Assembly: GCA_023055355.1 (NCBI GenBank)
Contig: JALJCS010000024.1
Coordinates: 6,215,501-6,279,500, forward strand
DNA: 64,000 bases
Reading direction: 5' to 3'
From: Agelaius tricolor
Taxonomy: Eukaryota; Chordata; Aves; Passeriformes; Icteridae
In this document: positions 49,574 to 59,865 of the stretch, piece by piece
Numbering within the stretch: the stretch's first letter is position 1
Layout of the letters: each line of letters opens with the position of its first letter
Position numbers and translations under genes: made by a program
The notes under the pieces: model-generated
The model's database searches: none
Told to the model about the DNA's origin: nothing
The model's input: the letters and a program-made list of their open reading frames with translations, nothing else

Positions 49574-49942
49574 ACTGTGGACACAGTGGTTGGAAGGGAG
49601 CTCTGGAGGCCTCTTGCCCAACCTCCTGCTCAAAGACAGACAACTGACAGCTCTAGATTAGGTCAGATGTGGCTTTGCTACCCAGATTTTGAAAATCTAC
49701 AAAGACAGAGGCTGAGCTCCCTCTCTTCAACCTGTTTCAGTGCTGCACTACATTTCTCATGAAATTATGTTTTTCCTGCTGCCCTTCCCAAGCTGCAGAC
49801 TGCCCATTCCCCTCTCTCACTGCCCTGTGCTCCTGAGAAGGTTTTGTTTCCATCATTTATCATTTATCATGTCTATCAAGGAGTTGTGAACAGCTGCTGA
49901 ATTTCTCCTTTCACTCTCTTTTTCCAGACTAAATGAGCCCAC
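49574..49942 (-). mobile_element. CR1 LINE copy, minus strand, diverged
   Basis: Antisense CR1 blocks occur in order. They are 'acagtggttggaagggagct', 'ctggaggcctcttgcccaac', 'cctcctgctcaaagacagac', 'gggtcagatgtggct'-like sequence ('taggtcagatgtggctttg'), 'cttcaacctgtttcagtgct', 'attatgtttttcctgctgcc', 'tcactgccctgtgctcctga' and 'tccagactaaatgagcccac'. This is a ~370-bp 5'-truncated copy with several small indels. It probably belongs to an older subfamily than the copy at 26518. Confidence 0.8.
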
Positions 49943-51944
49943 AAGGGCAGGAGGTCCCTGACCATGTTACTAGAAATGTGTTTTGGCACTGGGGACCTAA
50001 AGAGGTTCCCATTTGGAATGCAGCAGGCAATACTGGTTTAAGTCATGGGCAGAAGAAGATCTCATAGTCCTTTGGAGACCTGCCCAGGATGAAAACCTCC
50101 CACAGACCAAAAAAATTGCACAGCCTTTTCTGCAGAGCAGGAATGAGGTTGCTTAATAGAGAAGGGGAAGAGGAGGGTTTGACAAGGCCATCTCCTCAGG
50201 AGAAATTGCCTCCTGCCAAAACTTTCATTTCTGTGAAAGCATTTCAGCCCAATTAGCTTGTAATTTAATCTCCTGTGTTTCATCTCAGGGTGTTTCAGCT
50301 GCTTGGGTTTTATTTGCACATACATGGTTTGTAGTTCGAGTGATGCCAGCTCTCTCTCTCTCTGAGAGGACTGAGAACCAGCTGAACATTAGTCTGGTGT
50401 AGGCAGGCACCTGCAGCACAATAAATGCATCCCCTGATTTTCTATAACTCCCTCTTTCATTCCCTGCTCTTTCCTCTTTTCTCACTAATTTTTCTGCATT
50501 TCTTTTCCTTTTTTTTTTTTTTCCTGGCTCTGTGCTCCTCTTTTAAAACAAGCACCTCTTTTTCCATTCTTGGTTCCTTTCCCCATCCTCTCTGCTCCCT
50601 TCCTCCACAGCTGTGCATCAAGTCTTGGTGCCAACATTTGAGCCAGTGTGCGAACCCGTGCAGCTTCACATCCCAACTGCACTTGTGAGCCACAGGAAAA
50701 ACTCCCACTCTCTGCAGCAAGCCTGTCAAGCTGAGGTGGATTTATAAGGAAGGTCTATGAGAGCAAATGACAGAAAGCACTTGCTACATGTGTACAAAAC
50801 ATCACAGCAAGGGGAGGGCAGCCAGCTCTCCGTGTTCCTGGGGACGTGCTCTCTGTCTCAGCCATGGTGGTATTTGTAGATTGCAGCACATTTGTCCATA
50901 ATTTACACATGTCAGGCAGCCTGACTGGGGCAGCCAATCTTACCAGGCAAGCAGATGCCCAGAAATCCTGACATACCCATGGAGCATGGGAACATCTGTG
51001 CTGTAGGGTCAGAGCACTCAGATGAAGGTTCCAGTAAGCCACGTGGGACCTGGGCTGTGGCAGTAACATCAGCTACTGCATGACCCCAGCGTGGAGGGTC
51101 TGGAGGGCACATCCCAGAGCTCCTACAGCCTTTTGCAGCTATAACAAGCAGACAGTGCCAGGGCAAAAAAGGAGACTGAGGAGATTTTGTCTGTGCCAGA
51201 GGCTTGTCTTGTTACTGTGGATGTCACTGCATTTTTCGTGCCTGGATTTGCTACTCTGCATGGAGATTGTGTTCCCTTTCTGCTTCTCTATTTAGATGAT
51301 CAACAGTGATGCTGAGAATTTCTTGGTGTCCCTTATCCCAGAGGGATAATCTTCATAATCTTCAATTGCACATCCCCAGAGTGATGAGGGAAACCTGCAG
51401 CACAGTATGGAAGTACATGACATTTCTTATTTTTTCTGGACTGAAAATAAGCAGGTTTATTCATACAGATCTGAGGTTTTTTAACCATTGTGGAGGAAGA
51501 AACATGTCCTGAGTCTAAATTTCACCAAGTCCCAAGTAATTGACACTCAACAGAAGCAACATGGTACCAAAGCCTCAGGATTGCTCTCAGAGTCAGTGGC
51601 ACTCACTCTTCCTGCTCTGGTGTCCTGGCACCAGCAGCTCCTGTGCTGCAGGATCCTCACTGCCCTCTCAGTCCCTGCACAAAGCACTCTCCCATCTCTA
51701 AAACCAGAAGGTCACAAAGGAGTCTTCATTCCCATCCTGTTCTCAGTTTTGACTGAAACTTTCAGATGTGGGGATTAGGATATGAAAATTCCAGTACTGA
51801 CACTGATATCACATTTACAGGATCTAAGGCAGGGCCAGTCTGCAAGGCACTGAGACATATTTACCCAATAGCGACAGCAAAGCAGAGGAATCAATACATT
51901 GTTACCCTGTGGCTTCCTGAGAAGAGTCATGATAGTAATGGTGA
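49943..51944. other. No recognisable gene; (CT)7 and a long polypyrimidine tract
   Basis: This holds a (CT)7 run at 50350-50363 followed by a complementary GAGAG, and the polypyrimidine tract listed next. Open frames up to 104 codons occur, overlapping and unrecognised. Confidence 0.45.
50430..50610 (+). repeat. Polypyrimidine-rich tract ending in an acceptor-like CAG
   Basis: About 180 bases are dominated by C and T on the plus strand, including T14 at 50509-50522. The tract finishes with 'ctcccttcctccacag' at 50595-50610, which has the shape of a vertebrate 3' splice site. The following sequence shows no recognisable exon. It could be a true intron end, a polypyrimidine simple repeat, or both. 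Confidence 0.5.
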
Positions 51945-51959
51945 CATCCTGACAACCAC

Positions 51960-52069
51960 TTCTGTGACAATACACCAGTTACATAAGCTCCCACCTACAG
52001 AGAGGAAAGGAAACGTCTGGGAAAAGCCCAAGGAGAGCAGATTTCTACCTTCTCCCTACAGGAAGGGGA
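51960..52069 (+). repeat. Unclassified ~110-bp repeat, copy 1
   Basis: This is about 91% identical (10 mismatches in 110 by my alignment, no gaps) to 57459-57568 in the same orientation. Weaker similarity extends to roughly 51945-52088. Shared blocks include 'cataagctcccacctacaga', 'gaggaaaggaaac', 'gggaaaagcccaagg' and 'agatttctacct', ending in an acceptor-like 'ctccctacag'. Both copies sit in long open frames in the same phase, but seven of the eight changed codons alter the amino acid, so there is no sign of protein constraint. I read it as part of an interspersed element, possibly an LTR. The strand is nominal. Confidence 0.75.
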
Positions 52070-52088
52070 GAAGGGGAACCAGGCAGCT

Positions 52089-53331
52089 AGGAGTAAAACT
52101 TCACCATACAGCTGACAACACACAAGGAGCAATGCCCACCCCAAACTTCCTAAATCCAGCAGCTTTGATGATCACAGTGGCTGTCACTGGAGAAGGTGGG
52201 AGACAGACCATGGCAAGGGCTAGGGGACACTGTTTCAGCCTTGCCAAGTGTTGTCACAGGCCATGTGTATCTCATGCTGTCAACACAAATCCAGTGCATT
52301 ACAAGGCTCTGGGTTAGACACATGTCCAGGACAAAGAGAGACTGATCAGGTCATCTGATGCTGATGCCTCTTCTGTGATCTCATTACTGGCATCTGTCAA
52401 CACCATACTCTGGGAAGTCCCTCACTGATTAAAGGTCTCCACTCCCATCATCCTTCCCAGGCCAGATGTGGGGAATCCAGCCTCCCCAGACTGGTTTCCT
52501 TGTTTAGTCTTACTGCAGTGGAAGAGGCTTTTCCTCCTCAAGGGAGCACTGAAGGGAGCCTGGGTGGCTCTCCTTAGGTTGAGGAGCAGCCAGCAACTCC
52601 TAAACCAGAGAGAGCTAAAAAAAATGGCATCTCCAGTTGGAGACAAGCATTTATGTTTTCTTACCTGGGCCTCACAGACAGGTAGGATGCTCTGCCACTG
52701 ACATGTAGGGTCCAAGTCTGATCCAGCTAAAATTCTCTTTTAGCTGGCTTAAAGAAAATGTTGTATTTATTATAGATATAGCTATAGCTGTTTTTATTGT
52801 AGATGAAAAGTTATGTGTAACTTTGCCAATGTGGAAAAGTAAACATGGCTTTGTCCAATTTTTTCTCTCTGCTTTTAATATTCAGCCTTTTTTATTCTCT
52901 GACTCTTGGAAGAAGAGGGACTGGTTGTCCTGCATTGTGTCTCCAGCGTTTCGTGATGGCATCCTCTGTAGCATATTTGGGTCTCCTTGGAGGAAAAGTA
53001 TCACATGAAGGAAACCACCTCAGACAGGGCTTTCAGAAAGATAGATGTGCCACTCTTAACAATGTCATATTAATAAATAGTCCCTTCCCTTCCTAGTCCC
53101 AGGGAAGAGCTCTTTCCTAGATGGGAAAGCAGCTTTCTGTGTCACAAGCAGAAGATCCGAAATTAGCTGAGGGGTTTGAAGTCTTTGCCAGCAGTGCTCA
53201 AGCAGCATTACCTCCTGGCAGGGTGCCTGGGCCCTCCCTGTCCCTGCTGGAGAGCCACAGCTGGCAGGGGCTGTAAACCCTTGAGGCCATCCTCCAATCC
53301 CCCCACCACCATGGGAAGTGATGGGGGGCCT
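52089..53331. other. No recognisable feature
   Basis: This is mixed unique DNA. Open frames reach 97 codons on overlapping strands and are unrecognised. No repeat block is identified. Confidence 0.5.
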
Positions 53332-53662
53332 TGGCTGGAGAGGTGGGCCAGTGTAAACCTCCTCAGGTTCAGCAAAGCAAAGTGCAGGGTCTTGCATCTG
53401 GGTCATGGGAATTCAAAGCTGATAAAGGACTGGAGCAGCTCCCCTGCAAAGACAGGCTGAGAAAGTTGGGGCTGTTCAGCTTGGAGAAGAGGAGATCTCA
53501 TAGGAAACTTCCAGTACCTGAACAAGGCCTGCAGGGAAGCCAGAGAGGGACTTTTCATCAGAAACTGTAGTGATAGGACAAGGAGTAATGGATAAAAATT
53601 GAAAGAGGGGAAATTTAGGTTAGATATTAGGAGGAAACCACTTAACATTCTATGATTCTGTG
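53332..53662 (+). mobile_element. CR1 LINE with internal deletion, 3' terminus intact
   Basis: This sense CR1 has 'tggctggagaggtgggcca', 'caaagtgcagggtcttgcat', 'cagcttggagaagaggag', 'gatctcataggaaacttcc', 'ggtagatattagg'-type sequence ('ggttagatattaggaggaaa'), and then jumps straight to the terminal 'cattctatgattctgtg'. Roughly 200 bases that normally separate the last two blocks are missing. The upstream edge is a usual 5' truncation. The copy is non-coding and immobile. Confidence 0.92.
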
Positions 53663-56331
53663 TCCTCAGTCAAAGCCAAACCTGCCCAAGGAGCCCTGTG
53701 GAAAAAAGTTAAGCCACAACAGCTCGAGGAGCCCACAGAAATGCCAGGCCCCAGGAGGCTACACCAGAGCTACACATTCCTGCTGCAGTCAGAGAAACCC
53801 CAGAGGAGAATCAGGTCTGTGCTGCAATATGTGCTTTAGAGATGCAGTCCAGGGAATTTGTCATCCCAAAGACTTTAGCATTCAGGAGGAACTTATAAGT
53901 ACTGCTGGGATCTCAACTTAACTTGATTCTTTTTTTAAGGATGAGGATTCTCCACAAGAAACATAACTTGAGTCACTGAGTACATCCTCAACAGCAACTA
54001 GAGATTGAAGGAGCAGTGGGAATACCTTTGTTTCTCCCCTTGCAGAGATATGGTTGGGATCTTTGCTCTTCAGCTTCCTTGGCTCAGTCACTGTTCCTGT
54101 CCCCTTCTGGGACTCTCTCCATGACTCTTGTGCCTGGCAGGACACAGGGCCTGACTGCCATGCACAGACTTCCTCCTTGCCTTGTCTCCTGTTCACTGTT
54201 CAATAATGCTAAATATTAACTCATCCCAGGAACTGATTTCATTCCATGCTTGACTTCACATCTCAGACCCAGGAGAAGCTCTGCAGGTCTCGAAGCTCAT
54301 CAGAAATCCATGATCCTTTCAGATGCCTAATAAGAATGACTGCCTCTGTCTTGTTCCCTGACCAGACATTTTCCTCATGCACCAAAGTTAAATGCTCCCT
54401 CTAAAATACATCTTTATGAAATAAACTTCCAAGTGCCACTAACTCCTCTGTGCTTCTGGTTCCCCCAGCCTTGCTGTCCTCCTCTGATGTCTCCTCCTGC
54501 CACAATTGCTGCCACAGTCAGAGCAGGCTGGTGGAGGTGTTGGCCTGACACTGCTGGGCAGGCAGGTGGGCTGACACAGACACTTCTTAGCCCCACTCCT
54601 GGCTCCCTTTTCCACACTCATCACAGTGACAGGTTGATCTGGTGTGGGTGGGCTGGGAGACAGCAGCACAGATGGGAGACCCAGACAGCCCATTCAGGAG
54701 CACAGCAGTAGGGCAAGAAGCAAGAAGATTCCTGAAGAGTGTTGAAACTGCAGGGGAACTGCAACCACAACTGGGAAATACAAGTGAACTTGCATAAATC
54801 ACTCCACACGCCACATTTATTCCTCTAGTGCTCACAGAAATGGCAGAGCCTAGCTACCCTTTGGAGTTTATTGGATTGCTGCTGGGCTAACAAGATTCAT
54901 GGGGAAATTAAAAATTGATCAGATGAGCTAAAAACATTGTGTTCTGCTGGAAAAAAAAGTTGGCTTTGAGTAATTTTGCAAGTTGGAAAAGTATTTTTTA
55001 AACCACACTTGACATTGTTGAACACATATTGTTTTGCAGCTGGAGTGGGGTGACAGGCAATTGCTGCATTCTTGAAATGGAAGTGAAACATTTCAGTTGC
55101 ACATACTGGAATCTTTCTTCAGGTTTACAGCTGGAAAACACTTTGGTGATTGTGGCTTTTCATGGCAACTCATAACGGATTTATTATTCTTTTCTTTGAC
55201 ACCCTAACAAATTTCTCAGGGAGAGAAAACCACACTCTGCTGAGCTCTGGCTACACACACTTGAGGGCCAGGCATTGTTCTGCAGGGAAGGCTGTAGTGT
55301 GTGCAGCTAAAACAAGGGCTGCCCAAAGCCCAGTTGTGCAGCTGCCTGTTTAACCCAAACAGTCACAATAACAGTCAATAATCAGATCAACTGGAGCTGC
55401 TCCAGTCTCAAACAATGACATCTTGGAGTCTGGGTACAAGTGACCCCAGCAGGCAGTGCCTACCTGCACCAGGGTCTGGTTTTGCAAAGCAGAGCCAGCA
55501 TGGGCCCCACGCAGCTGCCCATGCAGAGGCACAGAGCACCACTGAGGGTGCTCTGCAGGTACTGGACCATCTGTAGGGGAGTGGTGGCTGTGACAGGGGG
55601 CTTGGGGCAGGTTCCTCCCCATACAGAGCAGCTGGAAACCAGGTAGGCTGTGAAATGGCCTTACCTTCCTCTGTTTAGGCAAGATCACTATACGGTCCTC
55701 ATCTGCTTAAAGAGAACATATTCTCTACCCAAATGTTACTGGGAGAATGAGATCATGGCTGTGTTCATACTCCTGCTTGTAGAGCTTCTCCCCACTGCTG
55801 AGGCAGTCAGGTCTGGAGGGTGGATCCCAGCCCTTTCCTGACATTAAGCCCCGTGATTAAACTGGACACTTAATGTAAGACCTCTAAATTCAGACCAAAG
55901 TTCTTGCAGGGCCCCAGCACCTCGACATTCTAGCAGCAGAATTCAGTGGCTGACAACTTGATCTCCCCCACACAATGAGCCAAGGCTGGCTCAGGAGGAG
56001 AGGCAAAGATTTGCAAAGTGCCTTGGGCTGAGAAGCACCAGCAGTCTTGGAACATCCCCTGCAATGGCCACCTGCCCCTGGGCTGAGGAGGTGGATGTCC
56101 CTGCAGGAAGCAGTACCCAGCATGATATTTACAAGGATTTACAACCAGAATTTACAACAGAAATTGCTTCTGGTAGAAAAAACTGAGCATTATTAGCAGT
56201 ACAGTAAAATATTCTGGCAGTCTCTGAGGATCAGAGCAGGGCACAAGGGAGGCAGGGTGCTGGGTCCTTCAAACAGGTCCTTTTCTGTGAGGAGAATTGG
56301 TTTTTAAAATTGAGGCACTGACTTGCATTTG
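53663..56331. other. No recognisable gene
   Basis: GC content is higher than in the central part of the window, so many overlapping open frames of 60-112 codons appear on both strands. None has a recognisable domain. No CR1, LTR or microsatellite is seen. Confidence 0.5.
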
Positions 56332-56957
56332 TGTCTGGACTTTAGCTGGTCAGAGTGACCCTGAGATGCGTTAGAAAGTCTCTTTTCCCAGCCTGGCGCT
56401 CAAAGAAGGAGTCAGAGCTCTTCAGTTCTTGGTCTCAAGGTTGTTTATTGTATCTTATCTATAAATTCTTTCTCCTGTCCAGCTGAGGTCTGCTCAGCAG
56501 GACAGTCCAAGGCACTCTGCCTGCCCCAGGGTGGTGTTATCTTTTTATACTAAAAACTACCTGTACATTATTTACAATTACTTTCCAATACCTATCACCT
56601 ATGTTAGACAGTGAGCTTCTACTCTAAACCAATCTAAAAGTGCCAACATCACAGCAGAAGATGGAGGCCAAGAAGAAGAAGGAGAAAGGCTGGACATGCC
56701 CAGATTCCTCCATCTTTCCCCCTGAGCCCCCATTCTAAAAACCCAAAAAAATCTATTTTTTTTCACCCTGTGATAAATTCACTATCATTCTACTTAAACT
56801 ATCATGGCTTGCAGATCTTCATATAAAGTTGGTAACTTGCTCCATGGGTCATAATCAAAACCACAGGCGTCTTGGGCTCTGTGCCAGGGTCTCTGAGCCC
56901 CCTGGCAGGGGTCTTGGCAGTCCAGGACAGCCAGAGGGGTGTCCTGAATTCCAACAT
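56332..56957 (-). mobile_element. Solo LTR of a songbird endogenous retrovirus, minus strand, ~626 bp
   Basis: On the minus strand it begins near TGTTGGAATTCAGGACACCC and ends near GTCCAGACA, and I recognise it as an abundant songbird LTR. In that orientation it has a TATA box (TATAAAA, plus-strand 56542-56548) and, about 95 bp downstream, the polyadenylation signal AATAAA (56444-56449), giving U3, R and U5 in proper order. ATTTG at 56327-56331 and 56958-56962 is a candidate 5-bp target duplication, compatible with ERVL or ERV1 classes. One extra base at the right end leaves the exact boundary uncertain. No retroviral coding sequence adjoins it. Confidence 0.88.
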
Positions 56958-56962
56958 ATTTG

Positions 56963-57458
56963 CTCTCATCTGAGTGACTTGCTGGAGTGGGTCAGTTTTG
57001 GTTTGATCTGCTGGAAGGGCCAGGCAGGCTGGGACAAGCTCTGTTCAGTCTTACTCATCTGGCATCTCTCTATCGTGCTTCTCTCCTGGCCGGACCAGCT
57101 GTTCCCTACAATCAGCCCCTCTGAGATAGCAGAACGAGCCAAACGTGCTGTTCCCAGTGTGTCCCTCCAGCCTACAAAGTGCCTCATGCCTGCCACAAGT
57201 GATGGAGGGAAGTCCCTGAGCAGGATGTGGATTCCCCTTGGGGCCTCTGAGACATGCAGGGAATTATTGAAAGCAGAAATGAAGTGAAACTTCTCAAAAC
57301 TTGTCCTCAACACAGGGGACCCAGAGGGGCTTCAGTGTAGATCCAACCATAAGGAACCCAAACCTCACCTTGGTATGGATGTGGTGTCTGGGGGTTGACT
57401 TGCCTTCTGTCCTTCTCCTGTCCTCCTTTTCCCAGAAGGACATCTGGCCCAGGTGGCC
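56963..57458. other. No recognisable feature between solo LTR and copy 2 of the 110-bp repeat
   Basis: A 152-codon plus frame (56829-57287) starts inside the LTR and is opposed by a 115-codon minus frame, so I reject it as a gene. The sequence shows no CR1 block. It may belong to the same element as the repeat that follows, but I cannot show this. Confidence 0.4.
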
Positions 57459-57568
57459 TTCTGTGACAGCACACCAGTTATATAAGCTCCCACCTGCAGA
57501 GAGGAAAGGAAACCTGTGGGAAAAGCCCAAGGTGGACAGATTTCTACCTTTTCCCTACAGGAAGGGGA
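57459..57568 (+). repeat. Unclassified ~110-bp repeat, copy 2
   Basis: This is the partner of 51960-52069. It has a TATA-like 'gttatataagctccc' (57477-57491), where copy 1 has 'gttacataagctccc', and an acceptor-like 'ccttttccctacag' ending at 57560. Weaker similarity extends to about 57440-57582. The open frame over it (57301-57879, 192 codons) is the longest in the window, but its only conserved part is this repeat and the changes there are almost all amino-acid altering. Confidence 0.75.
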
Positions 57569-57582
57569 GGAAAAGTGTATCC

Positions 57583-59371
57583 AGGCATGTTCCCTCAGAA
57601 AGATGTACTACCCAGCCCAGGCTGCCTTGCTCCAGGAATGTTGCACAGGCTTTTGCACTGAGCAAAGACAAAGCAAAAGCCTTGAAGATTCTGCTCCATT
57701 TCCTTCCCTGTCCCCAGCACCAAAGCAGCCAAAACCACCAGCAAGTTCAAAACCAAGGACACAGGTTCAGGTTGTGTCCTTTCCTTAGAAGCCTCCTGAA
57801 GAAGTTGGGACATGGTACTGCCACTGGGAACCAAGGCAGACACACACTGCCAAACACAATGGTTGCAACAAGGAGATGAATCTCTGGGTTTCAGAAGGGT
57901 CTTGGCTTGTTTTGTCTAGAAAAGGAAGCTAAAATGCCAAAAGAGGATAATCATCCCACATGGAAAAGGTTGCTGTAGAGCTGGAGATGGTCAGACATTG
58001 TCCCTCAGCTCCTGACAGGAGAACAGATAATATCCAGCAAAAGTGGCTCGAGTTAGACAAGTAACTAAAAGGAGACAGACACCAGACAATAAAAACAGAG
58101 ATGAAAGTACTGAAGAAAGCTTCAGACTCCCCATCTAGAAAGGTTCATAATGACAGATCAGACTAACTTTGCCTAGAATAATATGGAAACACACTGTGCT
58201 TGATGAAGGAAATCTTCATAAACTCTGGCCCCATCTCAACCAGAAATGCTGTTTCAGAGGCTGAAGATGGACAAACAGATGAACAAAAATAAAAAATAAA
58301 GCTACTTGGAGAAATCACTGCCCAGAAGAGCAGGCCTTTCTATGAAATATGACATCCCATCATTTTTTTCTTTGCTTACTTCCCATCTCCTGTATTGCAG
58401 TTATGTGTATTTGTCAGCCACTCACCCTGTCTTTCTATCCTCCCCCCTTTCCCCAGTCCTGGCCATGCTTTCCCCCAGGGCTGCTACATATTTAATAGGT
58501 ATTTTTAGTACATGCATCACTATGGCATCTCCTCCCACCTAACGAAGCTGAAGTCAGTACCTGGTCATGCTGTGATGTGAACCTGTAGTTCCCAAGAGTG
58601 GGGGAATGAGCTGCTGAGCTGCACATTCCAAATGACACAATTTACTAAAACTTCAGGGCTAGACTGATTTATGGATGCTTCCTGAAGCCTGCAGGTATGG
58701 CAGTGACCTTGTGCTGATAGCAAAGGCCAGCTGATCTTTCAAGGTGCTCACACTCAAAACAGGTGGATGAAATCCATCCTCACCCCAGCAGAATAGCTGT
58801 AAGCACTGAGCCTGTTTCAAAGTGGCATCCAGTAGCCAAGGGCTGAACCAGCTGAAAAGGTCAATAGCATATCAGCCAGAACAGCTGGATTTAATAGAAA
58901 ATGAGTCAAGATGATACATAGCTGGCATTGCAGAAATAACAGATGTCATCTGGGCCAGTTGTACCAGCGTGTTGATGTGCTAAAACAACTGAAAAGAGAC
59001 TCACATGACCACAGCAAATCACCCTCTTCCCAGCCACTGAAACTGAGATGACCCACAGATGTTGCACACAGATTTTCTGGAGACCAGGTTTCTGCACATG
59101 GCAGATACAAGGCAGATCCCATGGCAAAGCATGGTCTTGAGAAGGACTCTTTGCAAGGAGGGATACAGAGATGGAGCAGATTGCAAGGTAACAGATATCA
59201 CCCACAATATTAACTTACATTAGGACTCAAGTTTTCAGTCCCAGGCAATACTGCTGCCATCCTGGATGAGGCATACCCAAACCCCACATTTTCCATTTCA
59301 CCTTCTCTGCTATAGTTGAAGAGATGGTGATGTTTGCAAATTTAAAAATAATAATAGTCATAAAAAGCAGC
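57583..59371. other. No recognisable feature
   Basis: This is unique-looking DNA with open frames under 100 codons. A pyrimidine-rich stretch at 58360-58460 is unremarkable. Nothing else is supported. Confidence 0.5.
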
Positions 59372-59513
59372 TGCTTAGCTCAGAGCATCTTTTATTGTCC
59401 AAATTACACGGGGCTCATGGGGGCAAGGTGAGGAAAGCAGGTTGCAGGGAGTGAGGCTGAGAAGCCAGTAAGTCTTTCTGGGGGCCCTGCGATGCTGCAC
59501 CTCGCTCCCAGAG
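59372..59513 (-). other. Candidate terminal exon of a minus-strand transcript
   Basis: On the minus strand a good 3' splice site, 'aatcctttttttacag', precedes 59513. The candidate branch region 'gaacttaatcc' (plus 59525-59535) is rather close to the AG. About 117 nt downstream is AATAAA in 'ggacaataaaagatgctctg' (plus 59391-59396), so cleavage would fall near 59372. The segment keeps several CpGs, unlike its surroundings. Two of its three forward frames have stops shortly before the signal, giving at most about 34 residues, with no match I recognise. It may be the last exon of a long non-coding RNA, the 3' UTR of an unseen gene, or an undetected LTR end. Confidence 0.35.
59391..59396 (-). terminator. 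Canonical polyadenylation signal (AATAAA, minus strand)
   Basis: AATAAA on the minus strand is followed by a U-rich 'ctttttatgact' region about 40 nt further on, which could serve as the downstream element. It supports the candidate terminal exon at 59372-59513. Confidence 0.4.
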
Positions 59514-59810
59514 CTGTAAAAAAAGGATTAAGTTCACAAATTTAGAAAGAAAAAGAAGGCTAAAATAGGAGTCTAAAATAAGAATCAGAATCCCTCTGGT
59601 AAATTGCTGAGTTCGCTCCCTGCTGTAGAGAGCCAGTGGTGTCGGGGGGAGTGAGCTATTTTCTGGAGATGTACTGGAAATAGCACGGGGTAGTCAGGGA
59701 ACAGCAGAGGGTGAGCAGCAGCAAGGGAACTTGTGGACACTCAAAAGTTTTCCCACCAGGTAGGGGCACCCCAGAGTACAGCAGGAGGATACAGCAGGGA
59801 CGAGGTGGAG
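59514..59810. other. No recognisable feature; would be intronic in the minus-strand model
   Basis: This is purine-rich DNA with scattered CpGs and no repeat match. If the candidate minus-strand transcript is real, this is the 3' part of its last intron. Confidence 0.4.
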
Positions 59811-59865
59811 TGGGATGGGATGGGATGGGATGGGATGGGATGGGATGGGATGGGATGGGATGGGA
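59811..59865. repeat. (TGGGA)11 pentanucleotide array, G-quadruplex-prone
   Basis: There are eleven perfect TGGGA units over 55 bp. Each unit gives a GGG run separated by the 2-nt linker AT, so the plus strand has 11 consecutive G3 tracts. That is more than twice the four needed for an intramolecular G-quadruplex with short loops. The period of five means all frames stay open through it, which explains the 65- and 88-codon frames crossing it. Perfect repetition implies recent expansion and probable length polymorphism. Confidence 0.95.

Noticed and set aside
57301..57879. 192-codon open frame, the longest in the window, similar in part to the 183-codon frame at 51766-52317
   Set aside because: Similarity is confined to the 110-bp DNA repeat, and nearly all differences there change the amino acid. 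This is what unconstrained repeat DNA gives, not a protein family.
59372..59720. Interpretation of 59.4-59.7 kb as an LTR U5/R end in antisense
   Set aside because: No TATA box, TG...CA ends or flanking duplication could be found, and a spliced terminal exon fits the acceptor and poly(A) signal better. The LTR alternative is not excluded.
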